A DNA stretch of 64,000 nucleotides. It comes from Nevskia sp. GTDB taxonomy: Bacteria > Pseudomonadota > Gammaproteobacteria > Nevskiales > Nevskiaceae. The DNA lies in contig JADGHB010000014.1 in NCBI GenBank assembly GCA_019689635.1, positions 1-64,000 of the forward strand, written 5' to 3'. The notes under the pieces are model-generated. The model was not told where the DNA came from. It was given only the letters and a program-made list of their open reading frames with translations, and did no database searches. Positions 52,140-61,677 of this stretch are shown here, one piece after another (within the stretch, counting starts at the first letter, position 1; every line of letters begins with the position of its first letter). Both the position numbers and the translations under genes were made by a program.

Positions 52140-53261
52140 CTACAGCCGCCGCAGCACCACGCTGCCGGCCGAATAGCCGGCCCCGAAGGCGCACAGCACG
52201 CCGATGTCGCCGGGCGCGAGATCACGATGGTACTTGTGGAAGGCGATCACCGAACCGGCCGAGCTGGTGTTGGCGTATTCGTCCAGGATCACCGGCGCCT
52301 CTTGCGCGCTCGGTTCGCGGCCGAGCACGCGTCGGGCGATCAGCTGGTTCATCGACAAGTTGGCCTGGTGCAGCCAGAAACGCTTGACCGCCGCGGGCTG
52401 GATGCCGAGGTCGGACAGATGGGCGAGCAGCAGATCGGACACCAGCGGCACCACCTCCTTGAACACCTTGCGGCCCTCCTGGCGAAACAGCACTTCGTCC
52501 CAGCGCCGCGGCGGCTGTTCGCAGGGATTGAGGAAGCCGAAGTCGTTGCGAATGTTGTTGGAGAATTGCGTCGCCAGCCGCGTGCCCAGCACCTCGAAGC
52601 GCTCGGCGCCGCGCGCTTCGTCCAAGGGCTCGATCAACAGCGCCGTGGCGGCATCGCCAAAGATGAAATGGCAGTCGCGATTGCGGAAGTTGAGATGCCC
52701 GGTGCAGATCTCCGGGCTGACCACCAGCACCGCGCGCGCCGAGCCGCGCGCACAGGCGTCCACCGCCGCCTGCACGCCGAAAGCGGCCGAGGCGCAGGCC
52801 ACGTTCATGTCATAGGCGTAACCGCGCGCGCCCAGACGGTATTGCAACTCCACCGCCATCGCCGGATAAGGGCGCTGCATGTTGGAGCAGGCGACCAGCA
52901 CCGCATCCACTTCGGACGCCGCCCGACCCGCGCTGGCCAGCGCCTGTTGCGCGGCGGCCAGTCCCATCTCCACCATCAAGGCCGGCTCGTCCTCGCCGCG
53001 CTTGCGGATGCGCGGACGCATGCAGGAAGGATCGAGCACCCCGGCCTTGTCCACCGTGTAACGCGCCTTGATGCCGGAAGCCTTGACGATGAATTCGCTG
53101 CTGGAAGGGGGCAGGGCGTTCGTCGTGCCGGCGGCGATCTCCGCCGCGTGCTCGGCGTTGTAACGCTCGGCATAAGCGTTGTACGCCGCCACCAGTTCGT
53201 CGTTGCTGATCGATTCGGCCGGGGTGAACAGGCCGCTGCCGCTGATGCAGGTTTTTTTCAT
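52140..53261 (-). CDS. FabH-like 3-oxoacyl-ACP synthase III (PA3286-type)
   Basis: A 373-residue thiolase-fold condensing enzyme. The triad is Cys156 (NVACASA), His298 (WLHQAN) and Asn331 (EYANTSSA). The long N-terminal insert (about 20-80, ending [16 protein letters not shown]) matches the Pseudomonas aeruginosa PA3286 group, reported to condense octanoyl-CoA with malonyl-ACP and so move beta-oxidation products into lipid synthesis. This does not look like the housekeeping FabH of about 320 residues. It is followed on the minus strand by phoB and preceded by the hydrolase gene 39 bases upstream. Confidence 0.88.
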   Translation of the reverse strand: MKKTCISGSGLFTPAESISNDELVAAYNAYAERYNAEHAAEIAAGTTNALPPSSSEFIVKASGIKARYTVDKAGVLDPSCMRPRIRKRGEDEPALMVEMGLAAAQQALASAGRAASEVDAVLVACSNMQRPYPAMAVELQYRLGARGYAYDMNVACASAAFGVQAAVDACARGSARAVLVVSPEICTGHLNFRNRDCHFIFGDAATALLIEPLDEARGAERFEVLGTRLATQFSNNIRNDFGFLNPCEQPPRRWDEVLFRQEGRKVFKEVVPLVSDLLLAHLSDLGIQPAAVKRFWLHQANLSMNQLIARRVLGREPSAQEAPVILDEYANTSSAGSVIAFHKYHRDLAPGDIGVLCAFGAGYSAGSVVLRRL

Positions 53262-53300
53262 GGGCTCGATACCAAACTCGATAGGGCAGTTTAGCCCGGC

Positions 53301-54716
53301 TTATACGGCCTCCCCCAGCCTCCAGCCCGCTCCCTCCATCGCCTCCCGGATGCAGGACTCCACCGCCGGCTCGCCGCGAAAGCTCAGATGACCGCCGGGA
53401 TACCAACGCACCTCGGTGCCCCAGTGGCGCGCCAGGGCCAGCGCCTGGGCGGGCGGCGCCACGGTGTCGGCGCTGCCGGCGAAGACGTGACGCCGTTCCG
53501 GAGCCAGCTGCGGGACTCGCGCCAGCGGCGAGACCACGTGCAGCAGTTCGCGATAACGCGCCTCGTCGAACCCGTGCGCGGCGAAGTACTGGCGGTGCGC
53601 CGCCGGCAGGTGACGCCATAGAAGTCCGGCGAAATCCACCACCGGAATGCCGGCGACCACGAAATCGAGCCCGCCGTCGTAAGCCGCCAGCAGCGCGGCG
53701 TTGTAGCCGCCGAGGCTGTAGCCGAGCACGCCGATCCGCGCGCCCGGATCCTGAGCGCGGATCCAGGCGAGACAGCGCCGCAGATCCCAGAGCGCCTGGC
53801 TCTGCGCGTGCAGCAGATCGATCGGATCGCCGTCGAGATAACCGTCGCCGCTGTGCCAGCCGCGGCGGCGCGGTCCGTGCAGCGGCAACACCGGCAGCAG
53901 CAGGTTCAGCCCCAGCTCGTCGTGCAGCGTGGCCGGCGGAAACAGGTGGAAGTCCACCCACGGCCAGCCCATGCGATAACCGTGGATGCACAGCAGCCAT
54001 GGGCGCCCGGGCTCGTCCTGGCGCAGCAGCCAGGCACGGCATTCGCGGTTGCGCAGCGCGGCGCTCCAGCGCTCCACGCCGGGCAGAACCGGCTGCGGTA
54101 CGAAACCGCTGGCAAAGCGCAGGCGTTGAAATTCGCGATGGAAGCTGCGCGCGTCGCCGAGGCTCGCATCCGCGGGCGCTTCCGGCGTCGCATGAAAAAG
54201 TTCCGGATGCTCCAGCCAGCCGCGCTCGCGCAACACCGACTCCGCACGCGCCGCCTCCTCGAGGACGCGTTGCGCCGCCGCGCCATCCGGCAGGCGCGCG
54301 GCGAACAGGAAATAACCCAGCAGCGCTTCGTCGAGCGCAGTCTTGGCATACGCCGAGGTGGTCATCGGCGGGCGCGGCACATCCGTTTCGGGTGCCGTGC
54401 GCAATGCGCAATAGCCCGCAATCAGATACGCAAGGAGCGACAGCAGCAGACCGACCACGGCGGTACCCAGACCGCCGACGAAAATCGCGGGCAGGCTCAC
54501 CACGACGCCGAGCAGCCCGCCGAGCGCCAGGTAATGGGTATGCTTGTCGTCGCCCGGCCACAGGAGCAGGGCGACGCCGGCGCCGATCAAGAGCAGTCCG
54601 GGCACCAGCGTCCACAGAAACCAGGCGAGCCCCTGCCCGGCCAAGAGCCACCACAGACCGGCGACGACCGGCACCAGACCCAGCCACTCGCGGCGCTGCG
54701 GCAGACGCTCGTTCAC
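53301..54716 (-). CDS. Alpha/beta hydrolase with N-terminal membrane region
   Basis: A 471-residue protein. Residues about 10-105 contain four hydrophobic segments; the rest is an alpha/beta hydrolase with HGPRRRG, the nucleophile elbow GYSLGGYN near residue 315, and a possible catalytic His in GGHLSFRG near the end. GTG start at 54716 in a 4-base overlap with the next gene upstream; the longer frame to 54809 is not needed. Substrate unknown; proximity to a FabH-like synthase hints at an acyl ester or thioester. That link is inference. Confidence 0.85.
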   Translation of the reverse strand: MNERLPQRREWLGLVPVVAGLWWLLAGQGLAWFLWTLVPGLLLIGAGVALLLWPGDDKHTHYLALGGLLGVVVSLPAIFVGGLGTAVVGLLLSLLAYLIAGYCALRTAPETDVPRPPMTTSAYAKTALDEALLGYFLFAARLPDGAAAQRVLEEAARAESVLRERGWLEHPELFHATPEAPADASLGDARSFHREFQRLRFASGFVPQPVLPGVERWSAALRNRECRAWLLRQDEPGRPWLLCIHGYRMGWPWVDFHLFPPATLHDELGLNLLLPVLPLHGPRRRGWHSGDGYLDGDPIDLLHAQSQALWDLRRCLAWIRAQDPGARIGVLGYSLGGYNAALLAAYDGGLDFVVAGIPVVDFAGLLWRHLPAAHRQYFAAHGFDEARYRELLHVVSPLARVPQLAPERRHVFAGSADTVAPPAQALALARHWGTEVRWYPGGHLSFRGEPAVESCIREAMEGAGWRLGEAV

Positions 54717-55009
54717 GGCTTGAGCTGCGCGCGCACGACGAACAACAGCACCGGCAACAGCGCGATGAAAGCCAGTTGCATCGGCCAGCGCCACGCCCGC
54801 CGCCGCCACACGCCATAGGCGGCCACGCCCGCGGCGCAGGTCAGCGCCAGGAAGCAGGCGGTGACGGTCAATACCCGACCGGCGCCCGCGACGATGCTCG
54901 GGGTGGCCTGCGAGTAGAGCCCGTAAACCAGCGCGACATAGCCCATGCTCAGGCTCAGCGCCAGGCCGAAGGCCGCCAAGGCCAGGTCGAGCATCAGCAG
55001 ATATTTCAC
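54713..55009 (-). CDS. Small membrane protein of unknown function
   Basis: A 98-residue protein with about three hydrophobic helices (5-32, 42-66, 72-92) and a basic WRRRAWRW turn. Start is a GTG at 55009 that overlaps the stop of the 89-residue gene (GTGA), and its own stop overlaps the hydrolase GTG, so three genes are chained by 4-base overlaps. No family recognised. Confidence 0.7.
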   Translation of the reverse strand: MKYLLMLDLALAAFGLALSLSMGYVALVYGLYSQATPSIVAGAGRVLTVTACFLALTCAAGVAAYGVWRRRAWRWPMQLAFIALLPVLLFVVRAQLKP

Positions 55010-55275
55010 CGGCCGCGGCTCCGGTCCGAGGGCTTGCGCGGCAGGGGAAACAGTTCGCGGATCACCTTGGGCTGACGCAGGCTCACGCGCACCAAGGTCT
55101 GGGCGAAGGCGCGCAGAATGCGGTCGCGGTTCTCGAGCACGCTGCCCACCATGGGCACGCGACGGTCGTCCATGACCGTCACCTCGTCGGCCGGCGCATC
55201 GCCGAACCTGAAGCGCAAGCTCAGGCGCACGTCCAGCGGCTCGCGCTGCCGGCGCGAACGGAGTTTGGCTACCAT
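55006..55275 (-). CDS. Hypothetical 89-residue protein
   Basis: A short, Arg-rich soluble protein with ATG at 55275, placed 32 bases from the divergent YqiA-like gene. It contains VMDDRRVPMVGSVLENRDR and a basic tail KPSDRSRGR. It has no signal peptide, membrane span or cysteine. Its support is the GTGA overlap with the next gene and the coding-like third-base pattern. I do not recognise it. Confidence 0.55.
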   Translation of the reverse strand: MVAKLRSRRQREPLDVRLSLRFRFGDAPADEVTVMDDRRVPMVGSVLENRDRILRAFAQTLVRVSLRQPKVIRELFPLPRKPSDRSRGR

Positions 55276-55307
55276 GCCCCGCGAACAGGATTTCGTGGAG
55301 CGCGCGG

Positions 55308-55817
55308 ATGGTGCCGGACAAGCTCGTGTGTTTCGCTCATGGCCAAGAAAGCGGTCCCTGGGGCACGAAGATCAGCCATCTCGCGCCGATCGCGCGCGCA
55401 CTCGGCTACGAAGTCTTGAGCCCGGATTATAGCCACACGCGCGATCCGCACGAGCGCGTGCGCCACCTGCTCGCGCTCGCTCCGCAGGCGCGCCAAGCCC
55501 TGGTGCTGGTCGGTTCCAGTCTCGGCGGCTACGTCTCGGCCATGGCCTGCGCCGCGCTCAAGCCACGAGCCCTGTTGCTGATGGCGCCGGCCCTGTACTT
55601 CCCCGGCTTCGACGAAGAACCCGCGGGCATCCCGGCGCTCGCCTGCGTGGTGCACGGCTGGCGCGACGAGCTCGTGCCCTACGAACGCGCGCTGCGCTTC
55701 GCGCAGAAACATCGCGCGGCGCTCCATCTGCTCGACTCTGGCCACACGCTGACCGACCAGCTCCCGCTGCTGGCGCTGCTGTTCGAGGATTTGCTGCGGC
55801 GGGCGGCGGCGACGTGA
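55308..55817 (+). CDS. YqiA-like alpha/beta hydrolase
   Basis: A 169-residue compact hydrolase of the UPF0227/YqiA type. The nucleophile elbow is GSSLGGYV near residue 70 and the catalytic His is in SGHTL near residue 144; the opening FAHGQESGPWGTKI carries the oxyanion-hole motif. No lid domain and no signal peptide. Likely a cytoplasmic esterase or thioesterase of unknown substrate. The next gene starts in a GTGA overlap. Confidence 0.88.
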   Translation: MVPDKLVCFAHGQESGPWGTKISHLAPIARALGYEVLSPDYSHTRDPHERVRHLLALAPQARQALVLVGSSLGGYVSAMACAALKPRALLLMAPALYFPGFDEEPAGIPALACVVHGWRDELVPYERALRFAQKHRAALHLLDSGHTLTDQLPLLALLFEDLLRRAAAT

Positions 55818-56245
55818 GCGCCTCGCGCGCCGAGCTTGAAGCGGCTTACCTGCGCACCCAGTATTGCGCGCGGCTTGCGCGCGGCGAAGTGATTCTGCGC
55901 ATCGGCGCCTACGACGAAGCGGCCGACCGCCGCCTGCGCGCGGAAGCCGGCGTGCGCGCGCACTGGGCGATCCTCACGCCCTGCAATCCGCAATCGCAAC
56001 TGTTGACCGCGGAAGACAACGCGGCACGGCTGGCGCGTCTGGCGAAGCGGCTCGCCGAGGCGCGCATCCGCGTCCTGCCCAGCCGCAACCGGGACCCGCA
56101 GGGGGCGTGGCCGGACGAAGACGGATTCTTCCTGTGCGATCCGCCCGCCGGCGCGGCGCAATCCTTGGGACGCGAGTTCGATCAAAACGCCATCGTGGTC
56201 GGCGAGCTCGGCCAGCCGCCGCGGCTGGTGTGGCTGAGGGACTGA
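55814..56245 (+). CDS. DUF3293 domain protein
   Basis: A 143-residue soluble protein matching the DUF3293 pattern: LEAAYLRTQYCA near the start, WAILTPCNPQSQ near residue 55, and a REFDQNAIVV segment near residue 124 before a short PRLVWL end. Function unknown. Its GTG overlaps the YqiA-like stop, and it ends base-to-base against the convergent rdx stop at 56246. Confidence 0.85.
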   Translation: MSASRAELEAAYLRTQYCARLARGEVILRIGAYDEAADRRLRAEAGVRAHWAILTPCNPQSQLLTAEDNAARLARLAKRLAEARIRVLPSRNRDPQGAWPDEDGFFLCDPPAGAAQSLGREFDQNAIVVGELGQPPRLVWLRD

Positions 56246-56518
56246 TTATTTGCGGTCGCTGTGACCGAGATCGCGCTGCGGCGCGATGCGGTCGCGCACC
56301 TGCTGCTTGAGTCTCGCCAGATCGGGGAACCCGCCGTCGCGCGTGCGATCGGCGAGGGTTTCGCCGCAAAGCCGCACCGCGAACACGCCGCCCTTGCCCG
56401 GTTTGAGCGCGACTTCCTGCAACTCCTCGGGGAACGTGGTCAGCAGTTCCTGGGCGATCCAGGCGGCGCGCAGTAGCCATCGACATTGCGTGCAATATTC
56501 GATTTCGATCCGGTTCAC
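56246..56518 (-). CDS. SelT/SelW/SelH (Rdx)-family thioredoxin-like protein
   Basis: A 90-residue protein with the Rdx CxxC motif in EYCTQCRW at the start of a small thioredoxin fold, followed by helix AAWIAQELLTTF and GGVFAVRL, the family's second strand. No selenocysteine is indicated. GTG start at 56518 with GGGAGG 6 bases upstream. The first 13 codons, the ribosome site and the upstream flank are repeated at 56620-56697. The TGA ending the duplicated fragment's frame overlaps this GTG. Confidence 0.88.
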   Translation of the reverse strand: MNRIEIEYCTQCRWLLRAAWIAQELLTTFPEELQEVALKPGKGGVFAVRLCGETLADRTRDGGFPDLARLKQQVRDRIAPQRDLGHSDRK

Positions 56519-56554
56519 GGAAACCTCCCTGTTGCCGCGGCCCGGCCCGGCCGT
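56477..56554. repeat. 78-bp direct repeat, copy 1 (5' end of the rdx gene)
   Basis: Identical over 78 bases to 56620-56697, offset 143 bases. It holds the GGGAGG site, the GTG start and the first 13 codons (through CTQCRW) of the rdx gene at 56246-56518, plus part of its upstream flank. Confidence 0.95.
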
Positions 56555-56661
56555 CCTTGGCCGGGCGTTCGGCGTCGCGGACGTTGACATTCAGTCAACG
56601 TCCAAGCGCGACGCCTCACCCATCGACATTGCGTGCAATATTCGATTTCGATCCGGTTCAC
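56515..56661 (-). pseudogene. Truncated duplicate of the rdx 5' end
   Basis: From the GTG at 56661 the frame repeats the first 13 codons of the rdx gene, then diverges into an Arg-rich, unrelated sequence and stops after 48 residues at a TGA (56515-56517) that overlaps the real rdx GTG. It has its own copy of the ribosome site. It is therefore a remnant or an accidental upstream coding frame. The repeat period, 143, is not a multiple of three, which explains the frame change. Whether it is translated is unknown. Confidence 0.6.
56571..56615. repeat. Long hairpin between the two repeat copies
   Basis: Perfect 10-base arms GGACGTTGAC (56579-56588) and GTCAACGTCC (56594-56603) with a 5-base loop, extended by an outer 8-base pair GGCGTCGC/GCGACGCC (56571-56578/56608-56615) with a 4-base bulge on one side. 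In total 18 pairs. Confidence 0.85.
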
Positions 56662-56697
56662 GGAAACCTCCCTGTTGCCGCGGCCCGGCCCGGCCGT
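56620..56697. repeat. 78-bp direct repeat, copy 2
   Basis: Second identical copy, lying between the hairpin and the thioesterase stop. The minus-strand frame from 56712 reads through both the flank and this copy's GTG. Confidence 0.95.
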
Positions 56698-56708
56698 TTC
56701 GACGCGGT

Positions 56709-57170
56709 TCATGCCGCCGGCTCCGCAGCGCGGTAGGCTCGCAGGAATTCCGGCGGCTGCCGGCGCGGCTTGCCGGATTTCATGTCCACGCAAACCCACT
56801 GGGTGCGCCCGCGCAGCACGGTTTTGCCGTCGCCGGCGCGGATGATCTGATAGCCGCGCCACATCGCCAGGCGACCGTCGTTTTCGATGATCCAGGTGCC
56901 CAGCCACAGCTCGTCGCCGGCAAAAGTCGGCGCCAGGTAGTCCAGCTCGTGGCGCCGCGCCACGCAACCGCAGCCCAGCCGCTCGTAGGCGGCGAAGTCC
57001 AGCCCCAGGCTCACCGAGTGCGCCCAGGCCACGCGCTCCAGCCAGGACAGATAAACCACGTTGTTGGTATGCCCGAACCGATCGAGGTCGGAAGCCTCAA
57101 CCACCACGCGCTCGCAGTAAGGTTCGCGCACATCCCAATCGAAGTCGCTCGATCTCATTGGCGTTTTCAC
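56709..57170 (-). CDS. Acyl-CoA thioesterase (4HBT fold)
   Basis: A 153-residue hot-dog-fold thioesterase. The active-site Asp region is SDLDRFGHTNNVVYLSWLER (about 27-46), as in 4HBT enzymes; the strand GDELWLGTWI and the WVCVD end are typical. GTG at 57170; an ATG at 57158 is a possible start. Substrate unknown. It is upstream of the rdx duplication and its stop overlaps an ATG at 56712. Confidence 0.9.
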   Translation of the reverse strand: MKTPMRSSDFDWDVREPYCERVVVEASDLDRFGHTNNVVYLSWLERVAWAHSVSLGLDFAAYERLGCGCVARRHELDYLAPTFAGDELWLGTWIIENDGRLAMWRGYQIIRAGDGKTVLRGRTQWVCVDMKSGKPRRQPPEFLRAYRAAEPAA

Positions 57171-57208
57171 ACCATCCGGGTATGGGGTCCGTCACCAGGG
57201 CGGGACAT

Positions 57209-58822
57209 TCACTGTGCCTGGAAACTGCGGCTGGAAGCCATGGGCCAGTACAGTTGATAGACGGCGTGCGCTTGGGGATTGCGCAACAGTTCACCCGGCT
57301 CGTGGAACTTGTAGAGGTTGGCCAGCAGGCGGATCTCGTTGCCGGAAACGCGGCGCACGATGTGCTGCGGACGAAACTGACCGGGGTGACTCAAACCCGC
57401 CGCGCCGGTCAGCTCGCCCAGCGCGCGCAGGGTGTTGCGGTGAAAGTGGTACACGCGCTGCGCCTTGTCCTCCACCACCAGTGCGCGTTGGCGCAAGCGG
57501 TCCTGGGTGGTGATTCCCGTGGGGCAGCGGTCGGTATGGCAGGACTGGGACTGCACGCAACCCAGGGCGAACATGAAACCGCGCGCGACGTTGCACCAGT
57601 CGGCACCCAGCGCCAGAGTGCGCGCGAGGTCGAAGCCGGAGATCAGCTTGCCGCTCGCGCCCAGGCGCAGCCGATCGCGCAGGTTCAGGCCGACCAGCGT
57701 GTTGTGCACCAGCAACAAGGCTTCCTGCAGCGGCGTGCCGACGTGATCCGCGAACTCCAGCGGCGCGGCGCCGGTGCCGCCTTCCCCGCCGTCCACCACG
57801 ATGAAGTCGGGCGCCAGGTCCGATTCCAGCATGGCCTTGCAGATGGCGAAGAACTCCCAGGGATGGCCGAGCGCGAATTTGAAGCCCACCGGCTTGCCGC
57901 CGCAGCGCTCACGCAGGCGCGCGATGAATTGCAGCAGCTCGAGCGGCGTGGAGAACGCCGAGTGCCGCGCCGGTGAAACGCAGTCCACGCCCACCGGCAC
58001 GCCGCGCGTGGCCGCGATCTCCGGCGAGACTTTCGCGCCCGGCAGCACGCCACCATGACCGGGCTTGGCGCCCTGCGACAGCTTGATCTCGATCATCTTG
58101 ACTTGGGGGTCGCAGGCCTGTTCGACGAAACGCGCTTCGTCGAAGCGGCCGTCCGGCGTGCGGCAGCCGAAGTAGCCACTGCCGATCTCCCAGATCAGGT
58201 CGCCACCGTGCTCGCGGTGGTAGGGACTGATCGAGCCTTCGCCGGTGTCGTGGGCGAAGCCGCCGAGCCTGGCACCCTTGTTGAGGGCGCGGATGGCGTT
58301 GGCGGAAAGCGCGCCGAAGCTCATCGCCGAGATGTTGAGCAGCGAGGCCTCGTAGGGTTGCGTGCAATCGCGCCCGCCGATACGCACCCGAAAATCGCAG
58401 TGTTCGATCTTGAGCGGCTGCAATGAATGGTTGACCCATTCGTAACCGGAAGCGTAAAGATCGAGCTCGCTGCCGAACGGTCGCTTGTCCTCGACGTTCT
58501 TGGCGCGCTGATAGACCAGCGACCGTTGCGCGCGCGAGTACGGCACCGCCTCCGTGTCGGATTCCAGCAGGTATTGGCGGATTTCCGGCCGGATGAATTC
58601 GATCAAGAAACGGATGTGCGCCAGCAGCGGATAGTTGCGGCGCAGCGAGTGGAGCGGCTGCACCAAATCGTAGACGCCCACCGCGACTAGAAAACCCGCG
58701 ACCGCGGCCGGGATCAGCCAGTGCCGATCGACTAGACCGGCGCCCAGCGCGGCCAAAAAGAACGCCACCACCGCAGCGAAGGCGTAATAGCGCGAGGACG
58801 GCAGCAGCGCAGCTTTGCCCAT
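57209..58822 (-). CDS. FMN-binding glutamate-synthase-like protein
   Basis: A 537-residue protein. Two N-terminal hydrophobic segments (about 12-33 and 37-55) are followed by a GltB-type FMN barrel: ISAMSFGALSANAIRALNKGA, IEIKLSQGAKPGHGG, and the 3Fe-4S motif CVQSQSCHTDRC (C-x5-C-x4-C) near residue 445. It lacks the glutaminase domain of GltB, so it is not glutamate synthase itself. The start at 58822 omits an unsupported upstream extension. Partner and substrate unknown. Confidence 0.88.
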   Translation of the reverse strand: MGKAALLPSSRYYAFAAVVAFFLAALGAGLVDRHWLIPAAVAGFLVAVGVYDLVQPLHSLRRNYPLLAHIRFLIEFIRPEIRQYLLESDTEAVPYSRAQRSLVYQRAKNVEDKRPFGSELDLYASGYEWVNHSLQPLKIEHCDFRVRIGGRDCTQPYEASLLNISAMSFGALSANAIRALNKGARLGGFAHDTGEGSISPYHREHGGDLIWEIGSGYFGCRTPDGRFDEARFVEQACDPQVKMIEIKLSQGAKPGHGGVLPGAKVSPEIAATRGVPVGVDCVSPARHSAFSTPLELLQFIARLRERCGGKPVGFKFALGHPWEFFAICKAMLESDLAPDFIVVDGGEGGTGAAPLEFADHVGTPLQEALLLVHNTLVGLNLRDRLRLGASGKLISGFDLARTLALGADWCNVARGFMFALGCVQSQSCHTDRCPTGITTQDRLRQRALVVEDKAQRVYHFHRNTLRALGELTGAAGLSHPGQFRPQHIVRRVSGNEIRLLANLYKFHEPGELLRNPQAHAVYQLYWPMASSRSFQAQ

Positions 58823-58957
58823 GACTTCCCAAAAGCCCGACGCGATGCGCAGCTTATACCGTCCCCGCGCCCGGTCTCCAAGCGCCGCGTCCGCATGGCG
58901 CATCGCCGTCGAATCGGCTAGACTTTCAATCCATACCGTTTAGGTCTGATTTGATCC

Positions 58958-59431
58958 ATGTTCAAGCTCGGCAAGCTGACCGACTACGGCACGGTGGTGA
59001 TGGCCACCCTGGCCGCCGAACCCCAGGCGTTGCGCAACGCGCAAGCGCTGGCGGCCGCCACCCATCTGTCGGTGCCGACGGTGTCCAAGCTGCTGCGCCA
59101 GTTGGCCCGCGCCGGATTGCTGGAATCCGCCCGCGGCGCGCAGGGCGGTTACCGGCTGGCCCGCGCGCCCGCGCGCATCACCGTGGCCGACGTGGTCGCC
59201 GCGCTGGAAGGACCGATCGCGCTGACCCAGTGCGCGATCCACAGCGGCGACTGCGCGATCGAGCCGCATTGCGCGGTGCGCGCCAACTGGCGGCTGATCG
59301 ACACGGCGATCCGCCAGGCGCTGGAAGCGGTCACCCTGGAGCACATGGCGGCGGCGCTCAAGAGCGCCCACGCGCACCGCCGCGACGTCCAGCCGCTGAG
59401 CTTCGTGCGCAGCCTGCCCGCGCGCCACTGA
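58958..59431 (+). CDS. sufR: Rrf2-family SUF regulator (SufR-like)
   Basis: A 157-residue repressor. Winged helix-turn-helix in the N-terminal 75 residues ([31 protein letters not shown]) and three cysteines, Cys92, Cys99 and Cys105, near the IscR cluster ligands, suitable for a 2Fe-2S cluster. This subgroup heads suf operons in Xanthomonadales and relatives, and likely relieves sufBCDS when clusters are scarce. The upstream gap 58823-58957 contains CCATACCGTTTAGGTC but no operator I can name. Confidence 0.93.
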   Translation: MFKLGKLTDYGTVVMATLAAEPQALRNAQALAAATHLSVPTVSKLLRQLARAGLLESARGAQGGYRLARAPARITVADVVAALEGPIALTQCAIHSGDCAIEPHCAVRANWRLIDTAIRQALEAVTLEHMAAALKSAHAHRRDVQPLSFVRSLPARH

Positions 59432-59450
59432 ACGAGCGACGTTTACACTC

Positions 59451-60914
<1,464 letters not shown>

Positions 60915-60931
60915 GTCAGGTTCTTAATGAA

Positions 60932-61675
60932 ATGCTAGAGATCAGAAACCTCCACGCCACAGTCGCAGGCAAGGACATCCTCAAAGGCCTGGACCTCACG
61001 GTCCGGGCCGGCGAAGTGCACGCCATCATGGGGCCGAACGGCTCCGGCAAATCCACCCTCGCCCACGTACTGGCCGGCCGCGAAGGCTACGCGGTCACGC
61101 AAGGCACGGTACGCTTCGAGGGCAAAAACCTGCTGGAACTGCCGCCGGAAGCGCGCGCCTGCGAAGGCCTGTTCCTCGGCTTCCAGTATCCCGTGGAAAT
61201 CCCCGGCGTCAGCAATCTGACCCTGCTCAAGGCGGCGCTCAACGCGCAGCGCAAGCATCGCGGCGCGCCGGAGATCGACGCCACCGACTTCCTGGTCTGG
61301 GTGCGCGAGTGCGCGCGCGTTATGGGGATCGACCCCAAGATGCTCTCGCGCGGCGTCAACGAAGGCTTCTCCGGCGGCGAAAAGAAGCGCAACGAGATCC
61401 TGCAGATGCTCGTGCTGCAGCCCAGGCTCGCGATCCTCGACGAGACGGACTCGGGTCTGGACATCGATGCGCTCAAAGTGGTGGCCGAAGGCATCAACCG
61501 CTTGCGCGCGCCGCAACGCGCCTTCGTGCTGGTGACGCATTACCAGCGCCTGCTCGACTACGTGCAGCCGGACTTCGTGCACGTGCTGGCCGGCGGCCGC
61601 ATCGTCAAGAGCGGCGGGCCGGAGCTCGCGCGCGAGCTGGAAGAAAAGGGCTACGGCTGGCTCGAGGCGGCCTGA
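60932..61675 (+). CDS. sufC: Fe-S assembly ATPase SufC
   Basis: A 247-residue ABC-type ATPase. Walker A is GPNGSGKST (34-42), the signature SGGEKKRNEI lies near residue 144 and Walker B is LAILDETDSGLD. The ATG at 60932 is preferred; a TTG at 60911 overlapping the sufB stop would add seven residues. Confidence 0.97.
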   Translation: MLEIRNLHATVAGKDILKGLDLTVRAGEVHAIMGPNGSGKSTLAHVLAGREGYAVTQGTVRFEGKNLLELPPEARACEGLFLGFQYPVEIPGVSNLTLLKAALNAQRKHRGAPEIDATDFLVWVRECARVMGIDPKMLSRGVNEGFSGGEKKRNEILQMLVLQPRLAILDETDSGLDIDALKVVAEGINRLRAPQRAFVLVTHYQRLLDYVQPDFVHVLAGGRIVKSGGPELARELEEKGYGWLEAA

Positions 61676-61677
61676 AC

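Noticed and set aside
58900-58957. A SufR/IscR operator before sufR (CCATACCGTTTAGGTC)
   Set aside because: Only a loose ACC/GGT symmetry; it does not match the IscR type 1 or type 2 consensus well enough to call.
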